A DNA stretch of 64,000 bases from an uncultured Clostridia bacterium (lineage in GTDB: Bacteria > Bacillota > Clostridia > Christensenellales > Borkfalkiaceae). Positions 8,611-17,783 of the stretch are shown here, in pieces; position 1 is the stretch's first letter, and each line of letters begins with the position of its first letter. Position numbers and translations under genes: made by a program. The notes under the pieces were generated by a model that saw only the letters and a list, made by a program, of their open reading frames with translations, was not told the DNA's origin and searched no databases. The stretch is from NCBI GenBank assembly GCA_944346885.1, contig CALVMR010000029.1:23000-86999 (forward strand), written 5' to 3'.

Positions 8611-8650
8611 AAAAAAACGGGCGCCCCGCAAAACAGGTTGCGGGGCGCCC
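8611..8650 (-). terminator. terminator after CoA-disulfide reductase gene
   Basis: A 12-bp stem (8619-8630 with 8639-8650) is followed on the minus strand by GTTTTTTTG. It lies 16 bases after the stop codon. Confidence 0.85.
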
Positions 8651-8665
8651 TCTTTATCTCAAATC

Positions 8666-10360
8666 TTATTCCGAAACGGGCACGCCGCAGGGGTGGCAGG
8701 GCACGCCCTCGGCGGCGGCGTCCTGCGCGACGGCGGCATAAAAACGGTACCCGCCCGAAAAGTTATAGCAATCGAACCCTTCTCCCGCCAGCATGCGGCA
8801 GGCAATGTAGCTCCTGAGCCCGCTTTGGCAGTTTACGTACAGTTTTTTGCTCTTATCCAGCTCTCCCATGCGCCCGCGCAGCTCGTCTACGGGGATATGC
8901 AAAGCGCCCGCAAAGTGCCCCGCCGCGAACTCCGCCGCCGTGCGCACGTCCAAGAGCACGGCGTTCGGGTCCGCATACACGGCGGGCAGATCGTTCCAAT
9001 GGAACTGTTTGCAGCCCGCGCGCACGTTTTCGATGACGTATCCCGCCATGTTCACGGGGTCCTTTGCCGAAGAGTACGGCGGCGCATAGCACAGGTCGAG
9101 CGCCTGCAAGTCTGCCGCGGTCATTTTGGCGCGGATGGCGCAGGCGAGCACGTCGATGCGCTTTTCCGTGCCCGCATACCCCACCGCCTGCGCGCCGAGG
9201 ATCTCCCCGTTTTCGGGGCGGAAGAGCACTTTCAGCGTCATGTTTTGCGCGCCGGGATAATAGGTGGCGTGGTTGGGCGAAAAGAGCACCGCCCTGTCAT
9301 ACGCAATGCCCGCCGCCTTTGCCGCGCGCTCGGAGAGCCCCGTAAACGCAGCCGTCATTTCAAAGAGTTTGAGCACGGAAGAGCCCTGCGCCCCGCGGTA
9401 CACCGAAGGGATGCCGCACACGTTATCCGCCGCGATCCTGCCCTGCCTGTTCGCCGGCCCCGCCAGCGCGAAAGCGCCCGCCTCGCCCGTCACCGCGTTT
9501 TTGACGAGCACCGCATCACCGACGGCATAGATATCCTTATCCGAAGTGCGCATGTGCCCGTCTACGAGCAGCGCGCCCCGCGCCCCCAATTCCAGCCCCG
9601 CCGCCGCGGCGAGGGCGGTATCGGGCACCACGCCCACGGCAAGCAGCGCAAAATCCGCGGAAAACGCCCCCTTTTCGGTACGCACGGTGAGCGCGCCGTT
9701 TTCCTCCGCAAAGCCGAGCACTTTGGCGCCGAGGCGCAAGTCGATGCCCGCCGCCCGCAGGCGCGCATGCAAAAAGCATGCCATATCCGCATCCAGCTGC
9801 GGCAGCACCTGCGCCGCGCCCTCGCACAAGGTGACGCGGATCCCCCGTTCGACCAAGTTTTCCGCCATTTCCAGCCCGACGAACCCGCCGCCGATGATTA
9901 CGGCGCGCGCCGCCTTGCTCTTTTGCAAAAATTCCGCGATGCGGAAGGTATCTTCCACGGTGCGCAGCGTGAACACGCGGGCGCCGTTCGCCCCCTCCAC
10001 GGGCGGCACCGCCGCCCGTGCGCCCGGCGAGAGGATGAGCGCGTCGTACCCCTCGGTGTATTCGCGCCCCGTCAGCGTTTCGCGCACGCGCACCTGCTTT
10101 TGGGCGCGGTCGATCGCCACCGCCTCGCTGTGCACGCGCACGTCGATGTTGAACCGCGCTTTAAAACTCTGCGGCGTTTGCAGCGTAAGCGCGTTTTTGT
10201 TTTGAATGACGCCGCCCACATAATAGGGCAAACCGCAGTTTGCATAGGATACATACCCGCTGCGCTCCAACACGACGATCTCTGCGTGTTCGTTGAGGCG
10301 GCGCAGCCGCGCCGCCGCCGTGGCGCCGCCCGCCACCCCGCCAATGATGACAACTTTCAT
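8666..10360 (-). CDS. CoA-disulfide reductase with C-terminal rhodanese domain (FAD-dependent)
   Basis: 564 residues. The N-terminal FAD-binding motif is IIGGVAGGATAAARLRR, followed by the single active-site Cys in YANCGLPYY (about residue 43), the hallmark of CoA-disulfide/persulfide reductases. A second dinucleotide motif (AVIIGGGFVGLEMAENL) binds NAD(P)H and GDAVLV closes the FAD site. Residues about 455-560 form a rhodanese domain with the catalytic Cys in CQSGLRSY (about 510). Such fusions reduce CoA disulfides, persulfides or polysulfides in the cytoplasm and protect anaerobes from oxygen or handle sulfane sulfur. The ATG at 10360 is 13 bases from GGAGG. An in-frame TTG nine bases upstream has a spacing of four, so the exact start is uncertain. 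Confidence 0.92.
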   Translation of the reverse strand: MKVVIIGGVAGGATAAARLRRLNEHAEIVVLERSGYVSYANCGLPYYVGGVIQNKNALTLQTPQSFKARFNIDVRVHSEAVAIDRAQKQVRVRETLTGREYTEGYDALILSPGARAAVPPVEGANGARVFTLRTVEDTFRIAEFLQKSKAARAVIIGGGFVGLEMAENLVERGIRVTLCEGAAQVLPQLDADMACFLHARLRAAGIDLRLGAKVLGFAEENGALTVRTEKGAFSADFALLAVGVVPDTALAAAAGLELGARGALLVDGHMRTSDKDIYAVGDAVLVKNAVTGEAGAFALAGPANRQGRIAADNVCGIPSVYRGAQGSSVLKLFEMTAAFTGLSERAAKAAGIAYDRAVLFSPNHATYYPGAQNMTLKVLFRPENGEILGAQAVGYAGTEKRIDVLACAIRAKMTAADLQALDLCYAPPYSSAKDPVNMAGYVIENVRAGCKQFHWNDLPAVYADPNAVLLDVRTAAEFAAGHFAGALHIPVDELRGRMGELDKSKKLYVNCQSGLRSYIACRMLAGEGFDCYNFSGGYRFYAAVAQDAAAEGVPCHPCGVPVSE

Positions 10361-10403
10361 ACCGTGCAAACGTCCTCCTTTCCGAACGCTTTTATTTTTC
10401 TGA

Positions 10404-10445
10404 GGCTCCGCCGCGCGCATATGCGGCGCGGCGGAGCCGCTTTTT
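10404..10445 (+). terminator. GC inverted repeat, possible rightward terminator
   Basis: A 13-bp stem (GGCTCCGCCGCGC with GCGCGGCGGAGCC) is followed on the plus strand by GCTTTTTG. No plus-strand gene precedes it, so it may instead be a structure in the transcript of the surface-protein gene that ends at 10588. The rest of 10361-10587 shows nothing else recognisable. Confidence 0.35.
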
Positions 10446-10587
10446 GCCTTGCTGTTTGCCTGTTTTCCGCCGTGTTTTCCCCCGTGCTTTTCCCCGTGTT
10501 TTTCCGTCTGCGCCGCTCTTCTCTCTGCGGCGCGCAGCGCTTGGCGGTTTTCCGCTTTATCCGCGGCGATTTATTTTCCGCGGCGCT

Positions 10588-11991
10588 TTATTCTTTGCCC
10601 GCCCGCTCCGCTTTTTTGCGGGTGCGGCGGCGCACCAAAAACCAAATGAGCAACCCCGCCCCCGTCAGCACGAGCGCCGCGCCCGCAGACAGGAGCACGG
10701 CAACAAGATCCGTCCAATTTGCGCCGCCTTCTCCCGCTTGCCGCAACGTAAAGGTCAATTCCCCTTCGGGCAGCGCATCGAAGGAGGCTGCGTACACGTT
10801 CCCCTCCCGCGCAAACGCAGCGCTGTACGAACGGAAGGGATAGGGCGTGCGCACTTCGACCGACAAACTGCCGAAATCCGCCCAGCTCTGCGCGGGGGAA
10901 AGCAGATAGGTATACGTGTAACTCGTTGTGCGCGAATCCGAAACGCGGCTGATCTGCGGATACAGCGGCGCGGTAACGGCGTTGGTCACCCGCCCGCCGG
11001 CGGGGATCGAAAGCTCGTATTCCAGCCAGCGCAGCAGGCGGCTGCGTACATTCAGGTCGGAAAAGGAATACGGAACGGTCTGCGAATATTCTTCCGCGAG
11101 CGCATCGAGCACGGCGTTGTACCAATCCGCGGAGGGAACGCCTTGCGCCGCCTGCCCCGCCCCCGCAAAAAACCACAGCGCGAGCCGTTCAAAGTCCGTC
11201 TGCCGCGTAAACAGCAGTTCCGCCCCCGCCCGCGCGATCGCTCCGCCGCCGACGCTTTCAAACCGCTCCCACACGGGCGCGGCAGCCTCGCCCGCCACGG
11301 CGATCCAAACCAATTCTCCGTTTTCGGCAAGCACCGCGGCGGCACGTCCGCTGCCACCTGCATAGATGCGCCGCCCCGAAACGAACACGCGTGAAGTTTC
11401 CGTCTGCGGAAAAGTTACCAGCGCGGAAATTTCTCCGACCGCATCCGCTTCGATCTTATACGCATACACCGTGACGGGAAGATCGGGCGCGAAAAAATCA
11501 TCCTCCCGATAGGCGTCCGAAAGCTGCGCAAGGCTCTCCTCCAAACGGAAATCCCCTTCCGCCCGATAGGTGCCGCGCTGCCGCACCGAAACCGCCGCAC
11601 CGTCCGCCGCAACGGTGCAGCGGGAAGCGGCGTCAAACCCCGCCGGCACATATTCGGGCAGCGTGCCGTACGGAAACGCGAGCGTCATCCGCACCGCATA
11701 ATCGGCGGGGTTGTAAAAAGCATATTCCGCCGTTACGCTTGCGGCGTACTCGTCCATGTTCTCGTCTCCGTAATCCGTGGGCAGGTCATCGACCGTAAAA
11801 ACGAGGGTCTCGTGTTCGACGACGACGGGGCACTCCCCGCCGACCACGGCAATGCCGCCGGACGCCGTGCCTTCCCACAGATACAGGGCAGAATTTGCCG
11901 AAGCGCCGACCGCGGCGGCACCGAGCAAAACAAAGGCGAGCAGCGCCGCCGTCGCCCCGCAAACGCCTCTGTGCAGCCTCCTTTTCTCCAT
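10588..11991 (-). CDS. Membrane-anchored extracellular protein, unknown function
   Basis: 467 residues. The N-terminus has a signal peptide (basic start MEKRRLHR, then a hydrophobic stretch to about residue 30 with a likely cut after ASA-NS). The C-terminus has one transmembrane segment (about 435-457) and a basic tail RRRTRKKAERAGK, so a roughly 400-residue domain is displayed outside and anchored by its C-terminus. The external part is beta-rich, with no recognisable catalytic motif and no Cys pairs. I do not recognise the family. It has its own promoter, and it stands next to spoVAD in a divergent arrangement without an evident functional link. Nothing suggests transfer or damage. Confidence 0.7.
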   Translation of the reverse strand: MEKRRLHRGVCGATAALLAFVLLGAAAVGASANSALYLWEGTASGGIAVVGGECPVVVEHETLVFTVDDLPTDYGDENMDEYAASVTAEYAFYNPADYAVRMTLAFPYGTLPEYVPAGFDAASRCTVAADGAAVSVRQRGTYRAEGDFRLEESLAQLSDAYREDDFFAPDLPVTVYAYKIEADAVGEISALVTFPQTETSRVFVSGRRIYAGGSGRAAAVLAENGELVWIAVAGEAAAPVWERFESVGGGAIARAGAELLFTRQTDFERLALWFFAGAGQAAQGVPSADWYNAVLDALAEEYSQTVPYSFSDLNVRSRLLRWLEYELSIPAGGRVTNAVTAPLYPQISRVSDSRTTSYTYTYLLSPAQSWADFGSLSVEVRTPYPFRSYSAAFAREGNVYAASFDALPEGELTFTLRQAGEGGANWTDLVAVLLSAGAALVLTGAGLLIWFLVRRRTRKKAERAGKE

Positions 11992-12011
11992 GCCCCGCCC
12001 CCTTTTTTTCG

Positions 12012-12040
12012 ATTATACCACATCCGCCACCGTTTGTAAA
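12012..12040 (-). promoter_or_regulatory. sigma-A promoter of surface-protein gene
   Basis: Leftward -35 TTTACA (12035-12040), 17 bases, -10 TATAAT (12012-12017), about 20 bases before the ATG at 11991. Confidence 0.78.
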
Positions 12041-12096
12041 GGCGCATACAAATGTTGCCTCTTTAAAAAAATCCCCTGCCGAGGCACCCTATCCGC

Positions 12097-12190
12097 CGCC
12101 CGTTTGCGGCGCTCTTCCCGCCGCCTGCTGTTGCGGCGCGCCTGCCGCTTCTCCCCCCCCGCCCGTTTGCGGCGCGCCTGCCGCTTCTCC
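12097..12190. repeat. GC-rich tandem repeat between surface-protein gene and spoVAD
   Basis: A 22-base core beginning GCGGCGCGCCTGCCGC occurs at 12133 and 12169 (period 36), with a diverged piece (CGCCGCCCGTTTGCGGCGC) from about 12095. It lies just upstream of spoVAD. Confidence 0.6.
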
Positions 12191-12261
12191 TTTTCGCCGC
12201 ATTTTTTGCCCGCCCCGTATTTTTTCTCGCGCCTGCCGCAAACTGAACAGCGGAGGGCGGC

Positions 12262-13314
12262 ATGCGCAGAGGAAGAACGGTTTTTTTTGAAAACGCGCCG
12301 AGGATCGCGGCGGCGGCAACGGTGGCAGGCCCGAAAGAGTGCGCGGGCATCGTGGGCGCGTACACCGACGTACCGCTCGGCGACGACATGTTCGGCGAAG
12401 ACACCTTTGAGCGGGCGGAGCGCAAAATGCTGCTCACCGCCGTCAAAAAGAGCTTGGAAAAGGCGCGCCTGCGCGAGGAAGAGGTGGATTTTTTTCTTTC
12501 GGGCGACCTTTTGAACCAGATCATTTCGGCAAGTTTTACGGCAAGGGAGACGGGGCTGCCCTTCCTCGGCATTTACAGCGCCTGCTCGACGATGAGCGAA
12601 GGGCTGCTTTTGGGCGGCATGCTGCTGGACGGCGGCTATGCCGAACACGTTGTTACGGCAACGGGCAGCCACTTCTCCTCGGCGGAACGGCAGTACCGCT
12701 ACCCGTTGGAGCTGGGCACCACCCGCCCGCCGCAGGCGCAGTGGACGGTGACGGGAGCGGGCAGTTTTGTGCTTTCGCGCACGGGAGAAGGACCCGCCCT
12801 CACCTGCGGCACCTGCGGAAAAGTGACGGACTTCGGCGTTTCGGACGTGAACAACATGGGCGCGGCGATGGCGCCCGCCGCCGCGGATACCCTGCTTACG
12901 CACTTTGCGGATACGGGCAGAAGCCCCGATCGTTACGATTTGATCTTGACCGGCGACTTGGGCGCGTTGGGGAGCCGCCTTTTGAAAGACCTGCTGTGGG
13001 AAAAGGGGGCGGATATTTCCGCCAACCATGTAGACTGCGGCGAGATCGTGTATAAGATCGTGGAGGACGAGTTTCAGGGCGGCAGCGGCGCGGGATGCAG
13101 CGCGGTGGTGCTCGGCAGTTACATTTACGATCTGCTGCAAAAGAGCGGGCAGCTGGGCAGCGTGCTGTTTGCGGCGACGGGCGCACTGCTCTCCACCGTA
13201 TCTTCGGGGCAGGGCGAGACCATCCCCTGCATTTCGCACGCCGTTGCCATCGAACGGGTCCCCCGCCAAACCCGCAAAAAAGCGAGCGCCCCGCAGCGCA
13301 AGGAGCAGCCATGA
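12262..13314 (+). CDS. spoVAD: Stage V sporulation protein AD
   Basis: 350 residues, thiolase-like fold typical of SpoVAD: GRTVFFENAPRIAAAATVAGPKE at the start (seen in pieces), the Cys of the thiolase site in YSACSTMSEG, TATGSHFSSAERQ, and the C-terminal GSGAGCSAVVLGSY. SpoVAD is part of the SpoVA channel that moves dipicolinic acid into the forespore and releases it at germination, and it binds dipicolinic acid. ATG 12262 has GGAGG five bases upstream. Its stop overlaps the spoVAE start (ATGA). The usual first gene of the operon, spoVAC, is not upstream; the preceding region is a GC-rich repeat and a divergent gene. A sigma-G type promoter was looked for and not convincingly found. Confidence 0.95.
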   Translation: MRRGRTVFFENAPRIAAAATVAGPKECAGIVGAYTDVPLGDDMFGEDTFERAERKMLLTAVKKSLEKARLREEEVDFFLSGDLLNQIISASFTARETGLPFLGIYSACSTMSEGLLLGGMLLDGGYAEHVVTATGSHFSSAERQYRYPLELGTTRPPQAQWTVTGAGSFVLSRTGEGPALTCGTCGKVTDFGVSDVNNMGAAMAPAAADTLLTHFADTGRSPDRYDLILTGDLGALGSRLLKDLLWEKGADISANHVDCGEIVYKIVEDEFQGGSGAGCSAVVLGSYIYDLLQKSGQLGSVLFAATGALLSTVSSGQGETIPCISHAVAIERVPRQTRKKASAPQRKEQP

Positions 13315-13691
13315 GCCACTATCTTACCATCCTTTTCGGCTTCGCAAAGGCGTTTGCCGTGGGCGGCGCCATTTGTATGGCGGCGCAGCTCGTGATCAAT
13401 TTTACCAAACTCACGGCGGGAAAGATCCTCGTCTTTTTTATGCTGGCAGGCGTTGCGCTGGAAGCGCTGGGGCTGTACGGCTATCTTGTAGACTTTGCGG
13501 GCGCGGGCGCAACGGTGCCCATTTGCGGGTTCGGCTATCTCTTGGCGCGCGGCGCCATCCGCGGCGCGCAGAGCGGGCTGTTCGGCGCCCTGACCGGCAC
13601 CCTTTCCGCCGCCGCGGCGGGCGTGACCGCGGCGATCGTGTTCGCCTTTCTCGTTGCCGTGCTCTTTAAACCGAAGAGCAAAAAAAACTAA
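13311..13691 (+). CDS. spoVAE: Stage V sporulation protein AE
   Basis: 126 residues, mostly hydrophobic with about four transmembrane helices (AFAVGGAICMAAQLVINF, ILVFFMLAGVALEALGLYGY, then a Gly/Ala-rich pair) and a basic end KPKSKKN. Length and pattern match the membrane subunit SpoVAE(b) of the SpoVA dipicolinate channel. The ATG overlaps the spoVAD stop and has AAGGAG upstream, so the two are translationally coupled, as in other spore formers. It is followed at once by hairpins and a shared terminator. Confidence 0.92.
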   Translation: MSHYLTILFGFAKAFAVGGAICMAAQLVINFTKLTAGKILVFFMLAGVALEALGLYGYLVDFAGAGATVPICGFGYLLARGAIRGAQSGLFGALTGTLSAAAAGVTAAIVFAFLVAVLFKPKSKKN

Positions 13692-13695
13692 GCGC

Positions 13696-13778
13696 TGCCG
13701 CCTTCCGCTGTATGCGGAAGGCGGCTACAAAAAACCGCCGCAGGAGTTCCCCTGCGGCGGCATTGCTGTTTTTTTGCG
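13696..13778. terminator. bidirectional terminator between spoVAE and gdhA
   Basis: A first hairpin (13696-13707 with 13713-13724) is followed by a second (CCGCCGCAGG with CCTGCGGCGG, 13734-13758). The second has a T tract on each strand: CATTGCTGTTTTTTT on plus and GTTTTTTG on minus. It serves the convergent spoVAE and gdhA genes. Confidence 0.8.
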
Positions 13779-13789
13779 GCGAGCGCGGA

Positions 13790-15148
<1,359 letters not shown>

Positions 15149-15156
15149 TCACGCCT

Positions 15157-15185
15157 ATTGTATCACCCTCAAAAAAAAATTGCAA
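15157..15185 (-). promoter_or_regulatory. sigma-A promoter of gdhA
   Basis: Leftward -35 TTGCAA (15180-15185), 17 bases including a run of nine T, -10 TACAAT (15157-15162). Confidence 0.78.
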
Positions 15186-15263
15186 ACATTCTGCCCGAAA
15201 TGGTGTTATAAAGATTTTTTATAGAATGTATAACCTGCGCCGAAGAACAAAAAGCGGCGGCGC

Positions 15264-15764
15264 TTAATCCTGCAAGGCGCGCTCGGCAACGTTCAGCCCG
15301 GCAAGGCGGGAAAGGCGCAAAAAGCCCTCTTCCAAGGCGGCGTACCCGTCGGCTTCGGCGGTATGCCCGTCGGCTTCGGCTGCCTGCCTGTACACGCGTA
15401 CGGCGCTCTGCCGCAAAAAAGCGCGGCGCCGTGCCCGCCGATCCTCCGCGCGACGCTGCGACTCCTCTTCCGCGCGGCGCCGTGCCTCCTCTTCCGCGCG
15501 GGCGCGCGCCAATAAAAACGCCGCCGTTTCGGCATAGCGCAAACGATCCGCGCGCTCCTCTGCGCAGACGGCGCCGCTTTGCGGTCTTTTCCCCTCTTCC
15601 GCGGCGGCATGCGCCGCGGGGCGCGCTCCGCGCGCCGAACAAAACGCCTCCCGCCCCGTCGCCGTGGATCGTTCGGGCACAAAGCTGCGCTCTCTGCGCA
15701 CCAAACGATAGGGCTCCCGCCCCTGCCACAGTATGACGCAGCGTTCCTTCTTCTCTTTCCGCAT
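15264..15764 (-). CDS. Highly charged hypothetical protein with coiled-coil segment
   Basis: 166 residues, no recognised family. The N-terminal third is mixed; residues about 70-115 are an Arg/Glu/Ala-rich helix (ARARAEEEARRRAEEE and onward) that would form a coiled coil or single charged helix. There is no signal peptide or membrane segment. ATG 15764 has a GGAGGGAAGGGG site directly upstream, and a TACAAT -10-like box lies at 15791-15796 on the same strand, so the reading frame is plausibly expressed. It is divergent from a WYL regulator, and the operator-like palindrome between them may affect both. Strong GC bias means a chance frame cannot be fully excluded. Confidence 0.5.
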   Translation of the reverse strand: MRKEKKERCVILWQGREPYRLVRRERSFVPERSTATGREAFCSARGARPAAHAAAEEGKRPQSGAVCAEERADRLRYAETAAFLLARARAEEEARRRAEEESQRRAEDRRARRRAFLRQSAVRVYRQAAEADGHTAEADGYAALEEGFLRLSRLAGLNVAERALQD

Positions 15765-15807
15765 GCCCCTTCCCTCCTGTTTCTGCGTTCATTGTAGCAC
15801 GATATAC

Positions 15808-15836
15808 TTGACAAATGTTGTCATGTATATTAAAAT
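15808..15836 (+). promoter_or_regulatory. sigma-A promoter with operator palindrome, WYL regulator gene
   Basis: -35 TTGACA (15808-15813), 17 bases, -10 TAAAAT (15831-15836). A perfect palindrome TGACAA-ATG-TTGTCA (15809-15823) overlaps the -35 hexamer, a position expected for an autoregulatory operator. Confidence 0.75.
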
Positions 15837-15923
15837 AATTTCCGCAAAAACAAAAATTTTTTCTCTATATCATAGGAGAGAGCGGGCGCGGATATGCCGC
15901 CTGTGTGCAATTTTTTTAAAACG

Positions 15924-15949
15924 CCCCGCGCGCCGAACGGCGCGCGGGG
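15924..15949 (+). promoter_or_regulatory. GC hairpin abutting the ribosome site of the WYL regulator
   Basis: CCCCGCGCGCC and GGCGCGCGGGG flank a GAAC loop. The hairpin ends directly before AATAGGGAGAG, the likely ribosome site, so folding may limit translation of the regulator. Confidence 0.5.
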
Positions 15950-15964
15950 AATAGGGAGAGAGCC

Positions 15965-16909
15965 GTGAAATTTCAGATCATGCTGCAAATTTTATTCAAA
16001 CTGCTGCGGCGCAGAAAAATCAGCGCGGCGCAGCTCGCCAAAGAATGCGGGGTAAGTGTGCGCAGCGTGTACCGCTACATCGAAGAGCTGAGCGTGGCGG
16101 GCGTGCCGCTCTTTGTTACGCGCGGAAGAAACGGCGGCGTGACCCTGCCCGACACCTACCGCCTGCCCGAAAACTTTTTTACCGCCGCCGAATACGGAGC
16201 GGCGGTGAACGCGCTGAGCGCGCTGTACGAGCAAACGCGCGACGAGATATGCCAAACCGCGCTGGAAAAGCTCGCCCAACGGCACAAAAAGGACGGCAGG
16301 AGCCTCGCCATTTCCGGCAATATCCTCGTAGACAGCAGCACTTGGGGAGACGCTTACGGGTTTTCGGATATGCTGCACGGCTTGGAGGAGGCGATCGAAC
16401 GGTGCGAATGCCTCGACCTCTCGTACATCGACCGCACGGGCGCGGAGAGCCGCCGCATCGTGGAACCGCACCTGTTGATCTACAAACAAAACATTTGGTA
16501 CCTATACGCCTGGTGCAGAACGCGGAAAAACTTCCGCCTCTTCCGCGTAGGCAGGATCCGCGGCGCGGGCGGCACAAACGAGCGGTTTGCGCGGCGGGAG
16601 ATCGACCGCGAAAGCCTGCCGCTGGATTTTACTTTTGCCGACGCGGAGATGGTGCAGCTGCGCCTTGCCGTGCAAAAGGAAGCGCTGCCCGACGTGGAGG
16701 AATGGCTGGGCATGAGCAGCGTCCGCACCGTAAACGGAACGCTGACCGCCGAAGCGACGCTGCCGCGCAGCGAAGCGCTGCTTGCAAAACTTTTATCCTT
16801 CGGCTGCGGCGTGCGCGTGCTGGACCCCGAACCGCTCGCCGAGGAAGTGCGCGCCCGCGCGCAGGCGCTCGCGCACATGTACGCCGAACGGGAGAGCGGC
16901 GCAAAATAA
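15965..16909 (+). CDS. YafY-type transcriptional regulator (HTH + WYL domains)
   Basis: 314 residues from a GTG at 15965 with AGGGAGAG upstream. Residues 1-60 form a winged HTH of the HTH_11 type (ISAAQLAKECGVSVRSVYRYIEEL). The WYL domain follows, with PHLLIYKQNIWYLYAWC and the companion FRLFRVGRI about 20 residues later, and a C-terminal extension common in YafY-like proteins. WYL proteins bind small ligands or nucleic acids and are usually autoregulated repressors or activators. The palindrome on the -35 box is a likely binding site. The divergent charged protein gene is the nearest possible target; no defence genes are nearby. Confidence 0.9.
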   Translation: MKFQIMLQILFKLLRRRKISAAQLAKECGVSVRSVYRYIEELSVAGVPLFVTRGRNGGVTLPDTYRLPENFFTAAEYGAAVNALSALYEQTRDEICQTALEKLAQRHKKDGRSLAISGNILVDSSTWGDAYGFSDMLHGLEEAIERCECLDLSYIDRTGAESRRIVEPHLLIYKQNIWYLYAWCRTRKNFRLFRVGRIRGAGGTNERFARREIDRESLPLDFTFADAEMVQLRLAVQKEALPDVEEWLGMSSVRTVNGTLTAEATLPRSEALLAKLLSFGCGVRVLDPEPLAEEVRARAQALAHMYAERESGAK

Positions 16910-16932
16910 GCAGACCGCTTTACGGCAAAACC

Positions 16933-16966
16933 GCGCCGCCGCAAGATCTCTGCGGCGGCGCTTTTC
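16933..16966 (+). terminator. terminator after WYL regulator
   Basis: Stem GCGCCGCCGCA/TGCGGCGGCGC with loop AGATCTC, then TTTTCCCC. Confidence 0.75.
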
Positions 16967-17003
16967 CCCTCGGCGCGTTCTTCCCGCGGCGGCGCTTTTT
17001 ACG

Positions 17004-17044
17004 GCAAAAGAGGGCGCGGAATGCAGTTCCGTGCCCTCTTTTGC
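17004..17044 (-). terminator. terminator after nucleotidyltransferase gene
   Basis: AAAAGAGGGCACGGAA pairs with TTCCGCGCCCTCTTTT around a five-base loop (one wobble). The structure is nearly symmetrical and could act in both directions. Confidence 0.8.
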
Positions 17045-17075
17045 CGCCTTTGCGGCACTTTTCCGCTTTTGCGGT

Positions 17076-17783
17076 TCACTCTTTTTTGCGTTTTGCCGCG
17101 CCGACGGAGCGCGCAAACTCCTCCATCGTATTGAAGGAAAACCCGCCGAGCGGCTGTATTTCCAAGATATCCGCTTCGATATCCGTATCGTTGAACACGT
17201 CCAAAAATTCCATTTCGTTGCCGTGTTTGTGGCGGTAATTCCCTTCCGCGTCCAAGATCCCCGCGCGGAAGGCGCGCAGCTTTTGCAGCAGAACGTGCGC
17301 CTCGCACAAAAAGATGCTTTGATCGTGCAGCCCCGCCCCGATGGGCTCGCCGAATTTGGAAAAGAAGATGCGCGCGCCCTTTCCGTTTTTTGTAACGAGC
17401 ACATACGGCTTTTCTTCCCGCACGCAGGGGATGACCGCCCTGCCCGCAAAGCGCTGCGCCAGCATGCCGAAGATCTGCGGCGGCTGCAACGAATCGCCCC
17501 AGAGCACGAAACAGCGGTCTCCCGCGGCGGGCGCGATGCGTTCCAGCGCCTGCCAAACGGCGTCTCCGCTACCCTTGCCGCTGTGGAGCACGATCTTTTC
17601 GCAATCGGTAAAACAGTGCTCGTTTTCAAACGAGCAGACGACGAAAGAGCGGTCGCAATACGGCGCCATCGCCGCCAAATTTTTTGCAAGCAGCGTTTCT
17701 CCGCCCACCGGCATGAGCGCTTTGGGCGTTTCGCTTTGGAAGCGAGACTGCTTCCCCGCGCATAAAATGAGCCCGAACGTCAT
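17076..17783 (-). CDS. Sugar/metabolite-1-phosphate nucleotidyltransferase-like protein (GT-A fold)
   Basis: 235 residues from ATG 17783, which overlaps the stop of the CofD-HAD gene (ATGA), so the two are translationally coupled. The N-terminal motif LILCAGKQSRFQSETPKALMPVGG matches the NTP-binding G-x-G-x-R and the PKALMP Lys of nucleotidyltransferases, though the Gly-rich loop is altered (AGKQSRF for GxGTR). GKGSGDAVWQAL and VLWGDSLQPP follow, with the metal Asp in WGD. Such enzymes join NTP and a phosphorylated metabolite to an NDP derivative. With a CofD-like partner this resembles CofC (activation) feeding CofD (transfer). The substrate is unknown. MobA/IspD/RfbA-like families are the alternatives. 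Confidence 0.75.
   Translation of the reverse strand: MTFGLILCAGKQSRFQSETPKALMPVGGETLLAKNLAAMAPYCDRSFVVCSFENEHCFTDCEKIVLHSGKGSGDAVWQALERIAPAAGDRCFVLWGDSLQPPQIFGMLAQRFAGRAVIPCVREEKPYVLVTKNGKGARIFFSKFGEPIGAGLHDQSIFLCEAHVLLQKLRAFRAGILDAEGNYRHKHGNEMEFLDVFNDTDIEADILEIQPLGGFSFNTMEEFARSVGAAKRKKE

Noticed and set aside
8543..10843. 766-codon open frame on the plus strand
   Set aside because: It lies opposite the CoA-disulfide reductase gene, is Arg/His/Ala-rich and has no family motif; it is a GC-bias shadow.
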